A DNA stretch of 54,687 nucleotides, from positions 1 to 54,687 of the forward strand of contig JAGAJL010000049.1 in the NCBI GenBank assembly GCA_017626095.1. Reading direction: 5' to 3'. The position numbers were made by a program, and so were the translations under genes. Positions 8,652 to 17,935 of the stretch are shown here, in pieces. Position 1 is the first letter of the stretch; every line of letters begins with the position of its first letter. The stretch is from Lachnospiraceae bacterium (GTDB lineage Bacteria > Bacillota > Clostridia > Lachnospirales > Lachnospiraceae). The notes below the pieces were generated by a model. It was given only the letters and a program-made list of their open reading frames with translations. It searched no databases and was not told where the DNA came from.

Positions 8652-9584
8652 ATGCAATCCAGAACCGACTTGGCATTGGAAGAACACGAATATGCCATAT
8701 CCCATCATTCCACTAAAAAAACAGAGACTCATATTCACGGTGTTGAAATCACGGATGAACATTTTTCTTCTGATCAAATCACGATTTCTACTGTTAATAT
8801 TACAACAAAAAATGCTGCAAAGGCATTGAATAAACCGATGGGAACGTATATTACCATGGAAGCACCGCTACTCGATGCGCCGGATGATGGCTATCATCGC
8901 GAAATCTCACAGCATATTTCAGAACAAATCAAAAAATTAATTCCTGATTTTACAAATGAAAAATCCATTCTGGTAATCGGCTTGGGAAATCGTGCCGTCA
9001 CAGCCGATTCACTTGGTCCTCTCTGTATTGATCATCTCAATATTACCAGACATCTGGTTTTGGAATACGGAAATGCTGCTTTTGATAAAAAGCCGCTTCA
9101 TACTGTCAGTTCTTTGGCCCCCGGTGTACTTGCCCAAAACGGCATTGAAACCGCCGAAATCGTAAAAGGGGTTGTAGCGCAGACAAATCCGGACTGTTTA
9201 CTGGTCGTTGATGCTCTGGCAGCAAGATCCCTGCACCGCCTTAACCGTACCATACAGATCAGTAACACCGGCATTCATCCGGGTTCCGGCGTCGGCAATC
9301 ACCGTTGCTCTCTGACAGAAGAAACACTTGGTATTCCGGTCATTGCAATTGGGGTTCCGACCGTAGTGGATGCCGCAACCATTGTCATGGATACCTTGGA
9401 AGATTTTTCCAAAAAAACAAAGCACTCTCTCAATCATCAAATGCTTTTGAATGATTATGACAGTACTTTGTTTCATGAATTACAAAATATGTATGTTGCG
9501 GGTAAAGACGTCGATGCCATCATACTCAATATGAGCTATACCTTATCGGAGGCGCTGAATATGACATTTAATCCGATAACTTAG
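8652..9584 (+). CDS. gpr: Germination protease GPR
   Basis: 310 residues from MQSRTDLALEEHEY. The short N-terminal pro-region precedes the mature-type start, and the body shows the GPR motifs VIGLGNRAVTADSLGP and NTGIHPGSGVGNHR. GPR degrades small acid-soluble spore proteins during germination. The start is chosen by GGAGG 11 nt upstream. An open frame continues 52 codons further back, but that text comes from the palindromic repeat. The stop overlaps the stop of the facing TPM-domain gene by 4 bp. Confidence 0.94.
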   Translation: MQSRTDLALEEHEYAISHHSTKKTETHIHGVEITDEHFSSDQITISTVNITTKNAAKALNKPMGTYITMEAPLLDAPDDGYHREISQHISEQIKKLIPDFTNEKSILVIGLGNRAVTADSLGPLCIDHLNITRHLVLEYGNAAFDKKPLHTVSSLAPGVLAQNGIETAEIVKGVVAQTNPDCLLVVDALAARSLHRLNRTIQISNTGIHPGSGVGNHRCSLTEETLGIPVIAIGVPTVVDAATIVMDTLEDFSKKTKHSLNHQMLLNDYDSTLFHELQNMYVAGKDVDAIILNMSYTLSEALNMTFNPIT

Positions 9585-10417
9585 TGTCTTCCGCCACCGC
9601 CACCATGGCTGAATCCACCGGAAGAAATATGATGACCGCCGCCGCCACCGCCACCGTTGTTAGTTTGAATTTTACGACTGGTCGTATGCTTGGAAATAAA
9701 GACATCTCTTCGATCCGGGAACTGCGCATGACCTCCTGCCACATAGGTATTGGCATCGGTTGTTTTCCTGCCGACATTGCGGTTTATGCATACCAAAATA
9801 TAGATAAGGGTGATCAGTGCAGCAACACCCCAGATGGCAAAGGTCGGAATTTCAACATTCAAAGAAGAATTCGATGACATGGTGTTTGCCAGTGAATTGA
9901 TATACAGTTGGTATGAACCAAACGGATCACGGTTGACATTGTAGCAAATATCATCTATCAAATCATAAATCATGGATGAGGAATAGCGATTTTCTACTCT
10001 TCCGCATGTTGAAAACCAACTGTAACTATTGCCAATTCCGAGGAAATTGTCCAGATAAAGAGCTCCGTCTCCCCAAGGCTCATCATATCCAAACATATTA
10101 TCATCATAAAAGTCATCGGCATAATTCATCATGGCATTGTCGCCAGCATAATCCGGATCACTGATCGTAACTAAAACGATATCACATCCGATCTCATCCT
10201 GTTTCTCTGCAATCAACTGCCGCAAAGCATCCTCCTCAGCATCCGTCAGAACATCCGCATAGTCAAAAACTCTTTCTTCTGTTTTACACTGTGTATTGGT
10301 GCGTGTATATACTTTTTCCTCTTTAGGCTTTTTCATGATCAGTGCCACAATAAAAACAACCAGAACGATTGCAAAGAGGATGAATAATACTGCAAAATGC
10401 TTTAAATATTTTTTCAT
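9581..10417 (-). CDS. TPM-domain membrane protein (YgcG-like)
   Basis: 278 residues: an N-terminal membrane helix (about 8-28), a TPM domain (about 45-170, beginning RVFDYADVLTDAEEDAL), a second membrane helix (about 193-212) and a Gly/His-rich tail. TPM domains are implicated in photosystem repair in plants and in membrane or envelope maintenance in bacteria; their biochemical role is unsettled. It begins one base after the stop of the zinc-ribbon gene, so the two are surely one operon. Confidence 0.85.
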   Translation of the reverse strand: MKKYLKHFAVLFILFAIVLVVFIVALIMKKPKEEKVYTRTNTQCKTEERVFDYADVLTDAEEDALRQLIAEKQDEIGCDIVLVTISDPDYAGDNAMMNYADDFYDDNMFGYDEPWGDGALYLDNFLGIGNSYSWFSTCGRVENRYSSSMIYDLIDDICYNVNRDPFGSYQLYINSLANTMSSNSSLNVEIPTFAIWGVAALITLIYILVCINRNVGRKTTDANTYVAGGHAQFPDRRDVFISKHTTSRKIQTNNGGGGGGGHHISSGGFSHGGGGGRH

Positions 10418-10418
10418 A

Positions 10419-11402
10419 TCAGAATACCCCCATTATCGTCTGTATCATATAACCCATAGCCGTAATCAATCCAAAAACCGTGGCAGAGCAGCCAATAATC
10501 TTTCCGATGGACATCGGTGCCTTCCCTACCATTTTTCCGGTTTCTCCATTAATACGAAACTGATACTGCTTTCCGCGATAAGAATATGTATAATTCCATA
10601 CGGGTAACAAAGCATAATTTTCTGTTTGTGTCTGACATTGACAATCATCGCACTCCGGTACTACAGAACTGTATCCACTGATTGTCTGCTGCATGAGTGT
10701 AACCGCATCTTTTCGCACCTTTGCTTTTGCCCTGGGTTCTAACGTCGGACCGTCAACACTGTATAACTCCCCACGAAATCCGGACATAAACTTGGGTTGG
10801 AACGGATACATAGCCGAATAATCAAACGGCTCTAATAAATCCATTTCGTTGTCCGGCATTGTCACAGATGCATCTGTCGGAACCCGGTTAAAATCCGCAT
10901 CCATGGTTCGATAAATCTGATAAATAGAAGTCTCCGTATATTGTGTATCTCCTACGGTCCATGTCCTTATTTTTTTTGCCCTTGCAGAATAACGGTAGTG
11001 ACAATGAATATCAAATAAGAAAAAAGGAATATAGTCTCCTTCCATCTTATCCAAAGATGCTTCTTTTAAAAATCCGGACGGCAGAAAGATTTTTTTCTCA
11101 AACTGCTCACGGATAATCTCTTTTGCTTTCTGCTTGCTGACTTTAAACGGAATAACCAGATGCGGCTCATATTTTCCATTAATTCGTTCATCAAAAATCG
11201 TATAGGCACCGCAATGCTCACATTTGATGGCACTGTCATACGGCTTTGGCTCCATCGGTGCACCACAGGAAAGGCACTGATACTGGTTTTCGTTCGTAAT
11301 AAGCTCTTCACTGTCCAGACTGTCACAGTGCGGGCAGCACATTCTGTCATGTTCGGGTGACCAGACCGTATTGGCACCACAGTTTTTACATTTGAAGATC
11401 AT
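10419..11402 (-). CDS. Zinc-ribbon protein with C-terminal membrane anchor
   Basis: 327 residues. Two to three zinc ribbons lie in the first 75 residues (CKNCGAN, CCPHCDS, CLSCGAP, CEHCGAY). A middle domain with several CxxC-type sites follows (CDDCQCQ), and a single membrane helix closes the protein (about 300-320). Related proteins are annotated as TFIIB-type zinc ribbon proteins in Clostridia, with no known function. GAGGGAG precedes the ATG. The tight pairing with a TPM protein suggests a shared membrane role, perhaps membrane-protein quality control; that is inference. Confidence 0.75.
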   Translation of the reverse strand: MIFKCKNCGANTVWSPEHDRMCCPHCDSLDSEELITNENQYQCLSCGAPMEPKPYDSAIKCEHCGAYTIFDERINGKYEPHLVIPFKVSKQKAKEIIREQFEKKIFLPSGFLKEASLDKMEGDYIPFFLFDIHCHYRYSARAKKIRTWTVGDTQYTETSIYQIYRTMDADFNRVPTDASVTMPDNEMDLLEPFDYSAMYPFQPKFMSGFRGELYSVDGPTLEPRAKAKVRKDAVTLMQQTISGYSSVVPECDDCQCQTQTENYALLPVWNYTYSYRGKQYQFRINGETGKMVGKAPMSIGKIIGCSATVFGLITAMGYMIQTIMGVF

Positions 11403-11441
11403 AGAATTCTCCCTCTGATTACATTACATTTATCACTTTTT

Positions 11442-11465
11442 GGATTTGGGTTCCCGCTATATATC
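11442..11465. repeat. Fragment of the palindromic repeat (end segment)
   Basis: GGATTTGGGTTCCCGCTATA followed by TATC matches the outer arm of the elements at 7.5 and 8.4 kb for about 24 bp, then similarity stops. It looks like a truncated copy. The rest of the 11403-11751 spacer is AT-rich. I looked for thiamin, folate and other riboswitch motifs before the ECF gene and saw none. Confidence 0.6.
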
Positions 11466-11751
11466 AGGGGCACGAAACCAAAAAGGGTATTATTTTTCTA
11501 CAACTAATTCTACACCATTCTATTCTGCAATTCTATAATGAATTCGACGCAAAAGAGCTTTTTACAATAGCGTCATCTTTGCGGCATCTATGCGGCGTTC
11601 TAGTGGCATGGTTAAAAAATCAAAAACTGGACATTTTAAGAAAGCCACATTTGCATGTATGATACACTCAATTCATGAATTTATTAAATCATTTGCTATC
11701 ATGTATTCATTACATAATAATAACATAAAACATCAAAAGGAGAGACAAAAT

Positions 11752-12303
11752 ATGAATACACAAAATAAAACGTTAAAAATCGTTCTTGCCGGACTCTTGG
11801 CAGCATTAACCTGTGTAGCAACCATGATTATCCGCATTCCGACATTTAAAGGATATGTGCACATTGGTGACTGTATGGTCATTGCATCCGGTATTATCTT
11901 AGGACCTGTTGTGGGCGGACTTGCAGCCGGTATCGGTTCCATGTTAGCAGATATCTTAGGCGGATACTTTGTATTCTCCGTTGCCACTTTGATCATCAAG
12001 TTTTTGGCAGCTTTTGCAGCCGGCATCAGCTTCTCTTTATTTAAAAAGGTTGTAAAAAAATACGATTTACCCTCTGTCATTGTTGCCGGTATTGCATCGG
12101 AAGTCGTTGTTGTCCTTGGCTATTTCATTTTTGAAATTTTTTACGAAGGTATGGCTGCTGCTATTGCGGAAATTCTTCCCAACTGCGTTCAGGGTGTAAC
12201 CGGACTAATTCTTGCAGCTGTTTTATCACCAATATTATTGAAGATACCGATGATTCGAAATGTTAAATTTCAAATAAAAGAAACAAATAAAGCTAATTCG
12301 TAA
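11752..12303 (+). CDS. ECF transporter S component (substrate unknown)
   Basis: 183 residues with five or six membrane helices. The N-terminus (KTLKIVLAGLLAALTCVATM) and the following GYVHIGDCMV and GPVVGGLAAGIGSMLAD segments are typical of ECF substrate-binding membrane subunits. Such proteins capture vitamins or their precursors and use a shared energising module made elsewhere. The start is set by AAAGGAGAG about 8 nt before the ATG; the open frame extends further but is not protein-like. The 3' end overlaps the facing aguB by 11 bp. No riboswitch was seen that would reveal the ligand. Confidence 0.85.
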   Translation: MNTQNKTLKIVLAGLLAALTCVATMIIRIPTFKGYVHIGDCMVIASGIILGPVVGGLAAGIGSMLADILGGYFVFSVATLIIKFLAAFAAGISFSLFKKVVKKYDLPSVIVAGIASEVVVVLGYFIFEIFYEGMAAAIAEILPNCVQGVTGLILAAVLSPILLKIPMIRNVKFQIKETNKANS

Positions 12304-13189
12304 GCGGGTTATAACATTCCGGGCGCCGATCCCGAAATAACCCCCAATCAAGCCTTTCTTTTGCAAGTGCTTCAAGATTATAAGAAGAAACTAAAATTTC
12401 TTCCCGATCTCTTGAAGCACTTTTTATGATTTCACCAACTCCGTCCGTCATAAAGGATGAGCCGTAAAACTGCAGCGAAGAGCTCTGATTGGCATTTTCT
12501 GTACAGGGATGAACTTCTTCAATCCCAACTCTGTTTGCAGCAATGACAGGCATGCAGTTTGCAGCCGCATGTCCCTGCATGACTCTTCTCCAATGAGGCA
12601 TACTGTCTGTATCCAAAACAGGTTCGCTCCCGATTGCTGTCGGATACAAAAGAAGCTCTGCTCCTAAGACAGCCATACAGCGTGCCGTTTCCGGGAACCA
12701 TTGATCCCAGCAGATTCCCGCACCAATTTTTCCGTATGCCGTATCAAAAACCTGAAACCCGGTATCTCCTGGTGAAAAATAAAACTTTTCCTGATAAAAA
12801 TGATCATCGGGAATATGAGTCTTTCGATATACTCCAAGAATACTACCGTCAGCATCAATCATGGCAAGTGAATTGTACAGCCGGTTTCCGTCCTTTTCAT
12901 AAAAGCTGATTGGAAGCACAACTGACAATTCTTCTGCTACTTTTTGAAAATGCATGACTGCATCATTTTCATGAAGAGGCTTTGCATAGGAATAATAATC
13001 ATATCTTCTTTCCTGACAAAAATAGGGTCTTTCAAACAATTCCGGCAACAAAATAATCTGAGCATCCTGTTTTGCCGCCTGTCTGACCATTTGATCAGCC
13101 TTTTTTATATTTTGCTTCACATCTGAGCACATCTGCATCTGGATGGCTGCAACCGTAACTTGTTTTATCCTGTTTTCTGATATTTTCAT
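12293..13189 (-). CDS. aguB: N-carbamoylputrescine amidase
   Basis: 298 residues, a complete nitrilase-fold enzyme. The catalytic triad is visible as Glu in LLPELFER, Lys in YRKTHIPDD and Cys in GAGICWDQWFPE. It hydrolyses N-carbamoylputrescine to putrescine, CO2 and ammonia in the cytoplasm. Assignment among nitrilases is supported by its place directly after aguA (87 bp) at the end of the polyamine cluster. GAGGA lies about 9 nt before the ATG. Confidence 0.92.
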   Translation of the reverse strand: MKISENRIKQVTVAAIQMQMCSDVKQNIKKADQMVRQAAKQDAQIILLPELFERPYFCQERRYDYYSYAKPLHENDAVMHFQKVAEELSVVLPISFYEKDGNRLYNSLAMIDADGSILGVYRKTHIPDDHFYQEKFYFSPGDTGFQVFDTAYGKIGAGICWDQWFPETARCMAVLGAELLLYPTAIGSEPVLDTDSMPHWRRVMQGHAAANCMPVIAANRVGIEEVHPCTENANQSSSLQFYGSSFMTDGVGEIIKSASRDREEILVSSYNLEALAKERLDWGLFRDRRPECYNPLTN

Positions 13190-13276
13190 TTGTTGAATCC
13201 TCTTTTAATTTTTCGATTTTTTATGATTTTGTTGATTTGATATTGATTTCTTTTTGGCGAATCATCCTTAATCTTT

Positions 13277-14410
13277 TCATAAATTTTGTTCGTAATCTTG
13301 ATTCGGGCAACAATTCACTTTGGGAATTTGCTGCGTAATACAATGTATATTTCCGCCTCCGACAATAATACTTCTGGCGCTTATCGGAACAATCTCCCTT
13401 CCCGGAAAAGCGTCCTTTAAAATATTGACAGCAAGCCTGTCATGCTCATCTCCAAACTGTGGAACCAAAATGCTGTGATTGGAAATATAGAAGTTTACAT
13501 AACTCGCAGCCAATCGTTCTCCGACTTCTCGCTGCTCTTCCCCTTCTTCAAATACAAATCCATCATATTCATATTGCGAAATACAAACCGGATTTTTAGG
13601 AATCGATAGTTTAATAATATCAAACGTTCTTCCTTTGGCATCTTTTTCCTTTGATAAAATATCATATGCTTGTTTTGAATATTCATATTGCGGATCTGTC
13701 TTATCATCCGTCCATGCAAGCACAACGACTCCCGGTTTGATAAAAGCACACATGTTATCAACATGCTCATCTGTTTCATCCTGCCAGATACCATGTGGTA
13801 GCCATATTACTTTTTTACCACCAAGATATTTGCATAACATTTGTTCTATTTCATGTCGGGACAGCTTCGGATTCCTACCGGGACTCAATAAACAGGCTTC
13901 TGTCGTCAGGATGGTTCCCTCTCCATCTGTATGAATTGAACCACCTTCCAATACAAAATCTGACAACTCTATCACTCGTTCACCGGTTGCTTCGCAAAAA
14001 GTTTTGGCAACTCTGTCATCCTTATCATAGTGCTGATATAGACCATTATAATCACCGCCCCAGGCATTGAATTTCCAGGATATTCCACATCTTGTGGTCG
14101 GTGAATCCAACACGAATGTCGGTCCCACATCACGTGCCCAAGAGTCGTCACTGTCAACTATCATCACTGTCATATTTGAAAAATGTTTCTTTTCTGACAG
14201 CTTTGTTACTACCTCTTGGTAATGCTCCTCGTCCGTCAACATATAAAGATGTTCATCTTTTGCAATCGCATCTGCTATTTCAGAAAACGTCCGTTTTGCA
14301 TCACGGCCATCATAGATCCAGGAACCGGGTCTGGTCGGCCAAATCATGATACATCCATCATGAGGTTCAAATTCTCCCGGCATTCTCATTTTAAATTCAT
14401 TTGTTATCAT
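13277..14410 (-). CDS. aguA: Agmatine deiminase
   Basis: 377 residues, the usual length. It has the N-terminal PGEFEPHDG motif, WARDVGPTFV, the LEGGSIHTDG loop, WLPHGIWQDETDEHVDN, and the catalytic-Cys motif GGGNIHCITQQ near the C-terminus. It converts agmatine to N-carbamoylputrescine. It lies between the carboxyspermidine decarboxylase and aguB genes, so arginine-derived agmatine from the decarboxylase gene can go on to putrescine. Confidence 0.95.
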   Translation of the reverse strand: MITNEFKMRMPGEFEPHDGCIMIWPTRPGSWIYDGRDAKRTFSEIADAIAKDEHLYMLTDEEHYQEVVTKLSEKKHFSNMTVMIVDSDDSWARDVGPTFVLDSPTTRCGISWKFNAWGGDYNGLYQHYDKDDRVAKTFCEATGERVIELSDFVLEGGSIHTDGEGTILTTEACLLSPGRNPKLSRHEIEQMLCKYLGGKKVIWLPHGIWQDETDEHVDNMCAFIKPGVVVLAWTDDKTDPQYEYSKQAYDILSKEKDAKGRTFDIIKLSIPKNPVCISQYEYDGFVFEEGEEQREVGERLAASYVNFYISNHSILVPQFGDEHDRLAVNILKDAFPGREIVPISARSIIVGGGNIHCITQQIPKVNCCPNQDYEQNL

Positions 14411-14513
14411 ATCTATTGTTATCTTCCTTATTTATGTCATGCAAATATCAAAACACACATGGGGCAACAAATGTTCAAACATTCTTTCAAGATAGTTATT
14501 AGCATCCATGAAA

Positions 14514-15662
14514 CTATCCGAGTCTCTCCTTGAAATCCGAATATCCGAATTCTTTTTGTACATGGCAGTCACCATTTTCATCCATATATACAATGTCCGG
14601 TAAAGGCATTCCGTTAAACGTGTTATTTTTTACCATCGAATAGATTGCCATATCTTCAAACACCATCTTATCTCCAATATGGATTTCATAATCAAAGGAG
14701 TAGTCACCAATCACATCGCCTGCCAGACATGTTGAGGAAGCGAGGCGATATTCATACCGCTTTTCTGATGGTTTCCCACTGTCTCGAAGGGGTGGACGAT
14801 ATGGCATTTCCAATACATCAGGCATATGGCAGGCTGCTGAACCGTCTAAAATCAGAATATCCTTTCCGTTTTTTACAATATCTACAACTTCTGTCACAAA
14901 ATATCCTGCATTCAGGGCAACCGCTTCACCCGGCTCTAAATAAACCGTTAATCCATATTTTTCCTGCATATATAGGATGCACTTTCTTAAAAGTGCAAGA
15001 TCATATTTATCTCTGGTAATATGATGTCCACCGCCAAAATTAATCCATTTGATTTGTTTCAGATATTCCTGAAACTTTTCCTCTACTGCAAATAATGTCC
15101 TTTCCAAATCGTCGGAATTCTGTTCACAAAGCGTATGAAAGTGCAGACCTTCCACATCTTTTGGCAATTTCCCGCCAAACGCTTTATCAAATTCATCCAT
15201 GCGAATGCCCAATCGGGAAAAAGGCGCACACGGATCATAAATCTCATGTCCATCCTGTGTCGAACATTCCGGATTGATTCGCAGTCCAACGCTCGCATGT
15301 TTGCAATAACCATGGAGTTTTTCATATTGCGTCAGAGAGTTAAACACAAGATGATCACAGATTTCATCCAGTTCTTTCATCTCTTCTTCTTTATAACCCG
15401 GACAAAAAACATGATTTTCCGTATGTAACACCTTCGTTTTCATCTCTTCATAACCAAGACGGGCTTCATAGAGTCCACTGGCGGTTGTCCCACTGATATA
15501 TGTACTGATCAAAGGATAGGAAGGATAATAAGAAAAAGCCTTCTGTGCCAGCAAAACATGGCAGTCCGTTTCTTTTTCCAAATTATTTAATATAGTTAAA
15601 TTTTGTTTTAATTTCTTTTCATCAATCACATAGCAAGGCGTTTTTAATTGGTTAAACTTCAT
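14514..15662 (-). CDS. nspC: Carboxynorspermidine/carboxyspermidine decarboxylase
   Basis: 382 residues of the alanine-racemase-like decarboxylase fold. The PLP lysine lies in LLAQKAFSYYP near residue 42. Further motifs are GLHFHTLCEQ, NFGGGHHI and LDGSAACHMPDVLEMPYRPP. It removes the carboxyl group from carboxyspermidine to give spermidine (or carboxynorspermidine to norspermidine). It follows the dehydrogenase gene by 84 bp. In this cluster putrescine is made, so spermidine is the likely product. Confidence 0.92.
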   Translation of the reverse strand: MKFNQLKTPCYVIDEKKLKQNLTILNNLEKETDCHVLLAQKAFSYYPSYPLISTYISGTTASGLYEARLGYEEMKTKVLHTENHVFCPGYKEEEMKELDEICDHLVFNSLTQYEKLHGYCKHASVGLRINPECSTQDGHEIYDPCAPFSRLGIRMDEFDKAFGGKLPKDVEGLHFHTLCEQNSDDLERTLFAVEEKFQEYLKQIKWINFGGGHHITRDKYDLALLRKCILYMQEKYGLTVYLEPGEAVALNAGYFVTEVVDIVKNGKDILILDGSAACHMPDVLEMPYRPPLRDSGKPSEKRYEYRLASSTCLAGDVIGDYSFDYEIHIGDKMVFEDMAIYSMVKNNTFNGMPLPDIVYMDENGDCHVQKEFGYSDFKERLG

Positions 15663-15746
15663 GGTGTCATCTCATTTCGCATTTTTTCATTTATATTATT
15701 GAGACCATACTTATCGTTTCATACTCGCTGATCCATATTTATCAAA

Positions 15747-17006
15747 TCACTCTACTGTCTCAGGATTTTCAACAACCACCCATGGCAGTCCCCATTTATT
15801 TAACGCTTCCATAAATGGATCCGGATCGAATTCTTCAATATTAAACACACCGTTTCCGCTCCATGTCTTTGTCAAAATCATCATGGCACCAATCATGGCA
15901 GGCACACCGGTCGTATAAGAAATAGCCTGAGATCCAACTTCTTTATAGCATTCCTGATGATCACAAACATTGTAAATATAAATCGTTTTTTCCTTTCCGT
16001 CCTTTTTACCATGGAAAATACAACCGATATTGGTTTTTCCGACTGTCCGTTCTCCTAAAGATGCCGGATCCGGAAGCAATGCTTTCAAAAACTGAATGGG
16101 AACAATTTTCTGACCTTCATAATCAATCGGTTCCGTATTTAACATTCCCACATTTTCCAGACATTTCATATGCGTCAGATAACTCTGTCCAAAAGTCATG
16201 AAAAAGCGGATTCTTTTTACTCCCGGAATGTTCTTTGCAAGCGATTCGATTTCTTCATGATGTAATAAATACATATCCTTCCTTCCAACTTCAGGAAAAT
16301 CATATTCTCGTTTTATGGACATTGCGGGTATCTCAATCCACTTTCCGTTCTCCCAGTAAGAACCAGGAGCCGATACTTCTCTTAAATTGATTTCCGGATT
16401 AAAATTGGTTGCAAACGGATATCCATGATCTCCGCCATTGCAATCAAGTATATCAATGGTTTCAATTTCATCAAAATAGTGTTTTAAAGCATATGCAGAA
16501 AACACACTCGTCACGCCCGGGTCAAATCCACTACCAAGAAGTCCGGTAATTCCTGCCTCCTTAAATTTTTCCTGATAGGCCCACTGCCAGGAATAATCAA
16601 AATAAGCGGTAAAACCTAGTCTTTGACATCTCTCTTCGTATACTTTTCTCCATTCTTTATCATTGGTATCTTCTGCTTCATAATTAGCAGTGTCAATATA
16701 AGATACTTTACATGCCACACAGGCATCCATAATAGTCAAATCCTGATAAGGCAGTGCAACATTTAAAACGGCATCCGGTTGATAGGACTGAATCAGTGCG
16801 ATAACTTCTTTTGTATTATCTGCATCGACTTTTGCAGTCGTAACATTTGTTTTGGTCCATGCATCAACTTCTGCCTTAACCGCATCGCATTTTTCCTTTG
16901 TTCGGCTGGCAATACAAATATCTGTAAAAACCTCGCTGTTCTGGCAGCATTTTTTGACGGCAACCTGTGCAACACCACCACATCCGATAATCAATAATTT
17001 ACTCAT
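15747..17006 (-). CDS. Carboxynorspermidine/carboxyspermidine dehydrogenase (saccharopine dehydrogenase family)
   Basis: 419 residues. The N-terminal Rossmann motif GCGGVAQVAVKKC binds NADPH, and the rest matches the Lys1-like saccharopine dehydrogenase fold (GLLGSGFDPGVTSVFSAY). It condenses aspartate semialdehyde with putrescine and reduces the imine to carboxyspermidine. The start codon overlaps the speE stop by 4 bp, so translation is coupled. True saccharopine dehydrogenase is ruled out mainly by the neighbours. Confidence 0.9.
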   Translation of the reverse strand: MSKLLIIGCGGVAQVAVKKCCQNSEVFTDICIASRTKEKCDAVKAEVDAWTKTNVTTAKVDADNTKEVIALIQSYQPDAVLNVALPYQDLTIMDACVACKVSYIDTANYEAEDTNDKEWRKVYEERCQRLGFTAYFDYSWQWAYQEKFKEAGITGLLGSGFDPGVTSVFSAYALKHYFDEIETIDILDCNGGDHGYPFATNFNPEINLREVSAPGSYWENGKWIEIPAMSIKREYDFPEVGRKDMYLLHHEEIESLAKNIPGVKRIRFFMTFGQSYLTHMKCLENVGMLNTEPIDYEGQKIVPIQFLKALLPDPASLGERTVGKTNIGCIFHGKKDGKEKTIYIYNVCDHQECYKEVGSQAISYTTGVPAMIGAMMILTKTWSGNGVFNIEEFDPDPFMEALNKWGLPWVVVENPETVE

Positions 17007-17860
17007 GAATTTTCTTCCTCCTCTAATAAATCTTCAACATATTTGGGCAGCATAAATGCCCCCATATGCAAATTGGTTGTATAATAATCTGTATGCATGT
17101 TTCTTTCGTTAAATCGTTCCGGTTTAAAATCCGTCAACGGATGATACTTCTTGGAGGCAAAGCCAAATAACCAATATCCGGACGGACAGGTGGGAATATG
17201 AGCCTGATAAACACGACTGACAGGAAAACTACGATACGCCTTCCGATGCATACTGCGGCACGCCACCTCATCTTCATCATAAAACGGGCTTCCATGCTGA
17301 TAAACCATGATACCGTCTTCTTTTAATGCTTTATAGCAATTCCCGTAAAATTCTTTGGTAAAAAGTCCTTCTGTATGCCCAAATGGATCTGTCGAATCAT
17401 TGACGATGATGTCATATTCATTGATTTTCTTTCGCAGAAATTTTAATCCGTCTTCATAATAAATGTTTACACGCGGATCTTCAAAGCCTTTGGCGGTTTC
17501 CGGGAAAAACTGCTTGCAGACATCCACAAACATGTCATCGGATTCAACCACATCGATGACCTCTACTTCCGGATATCGACAGTATTCTCTCGCAACTCCC
17601 CCATCACCACCACCGATGATCAGTACCTTTTTTACATTCGGATGCACGCTCATGGGCACATGGGTCACCATTTCATTATAGACAAATTCATCTGCCTGTG
17701 AAAAAATGATATCTCCGTCTAATGTCACAAATCTTCCCATCTCCGGCGAATCAAATACATCGATGCGCTGATAATCACTTTGCGCACTGTAAAGCTGCTT
17801 ATCAATACGAATGGAAATCTTCACATTCGGCGTATGTAATTCAGAAAACCACATTTCCAT
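17003..17860 (-). CDS. speE: Spermidine synthase-family aminopropyltransferase
   Basis: 285 residues. The methyltransferase-like core shows IIGGGDGGVAREYCRYPEV, the acidic VESDDMF and the catalytic Asp region VNDSTDPFGHTEGLF. The family transfers an aminopropyl group from decarboxylated S-adenosylmethionine to putrescine or related amines. GAGGGG precedes the ATG. No S-adenosylmethionine decarboxylase gene (speD) is in the window, and the next two genes provide another way to spermidine. So the enzyme may use another acceptor or donor, or speD may be elsewhere. Confidence 0.92.
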   Translation of the reverse strand: MEMWFSELHTPNVKISIRIDKQLYSAQSDYQRIDVFDSPEMGRFVTLDGDIIFSQADEFVYNEMVTHVPMSVHPNVKKVLIIGGGDGGVAREYCRYPEVEVIDVVESDDMFVDVCKQFFPETAKGFEDPRVNIYYEDGLKFLRKKINEYDIIVNDSTDPFGHTEGLFTKEFYGNCYKALKEDGIMVYQHGSPFYDEDEVACRSMHRKAYRSFPVSRVYQAHIPTCPSGYWLFGFASKKYHPLTDFKPERFNERNMHTDYYTTNLHMGAFMLPKYVEDLLEEEENS

Positions 17861-17935
17861 AATCGTTACCCCTCTCTTGTTTTATGTAAACCATTTTGGT
17901 GTATTATGTTGGATGTAAATGGTTTTATATAATTA

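Noticed and set aside
11466-11751. Riboswitch before the ECF transporter gene
   Set aside because: I looked for thiamin, folate, cobalamin and riboflavin core motifs and found none.
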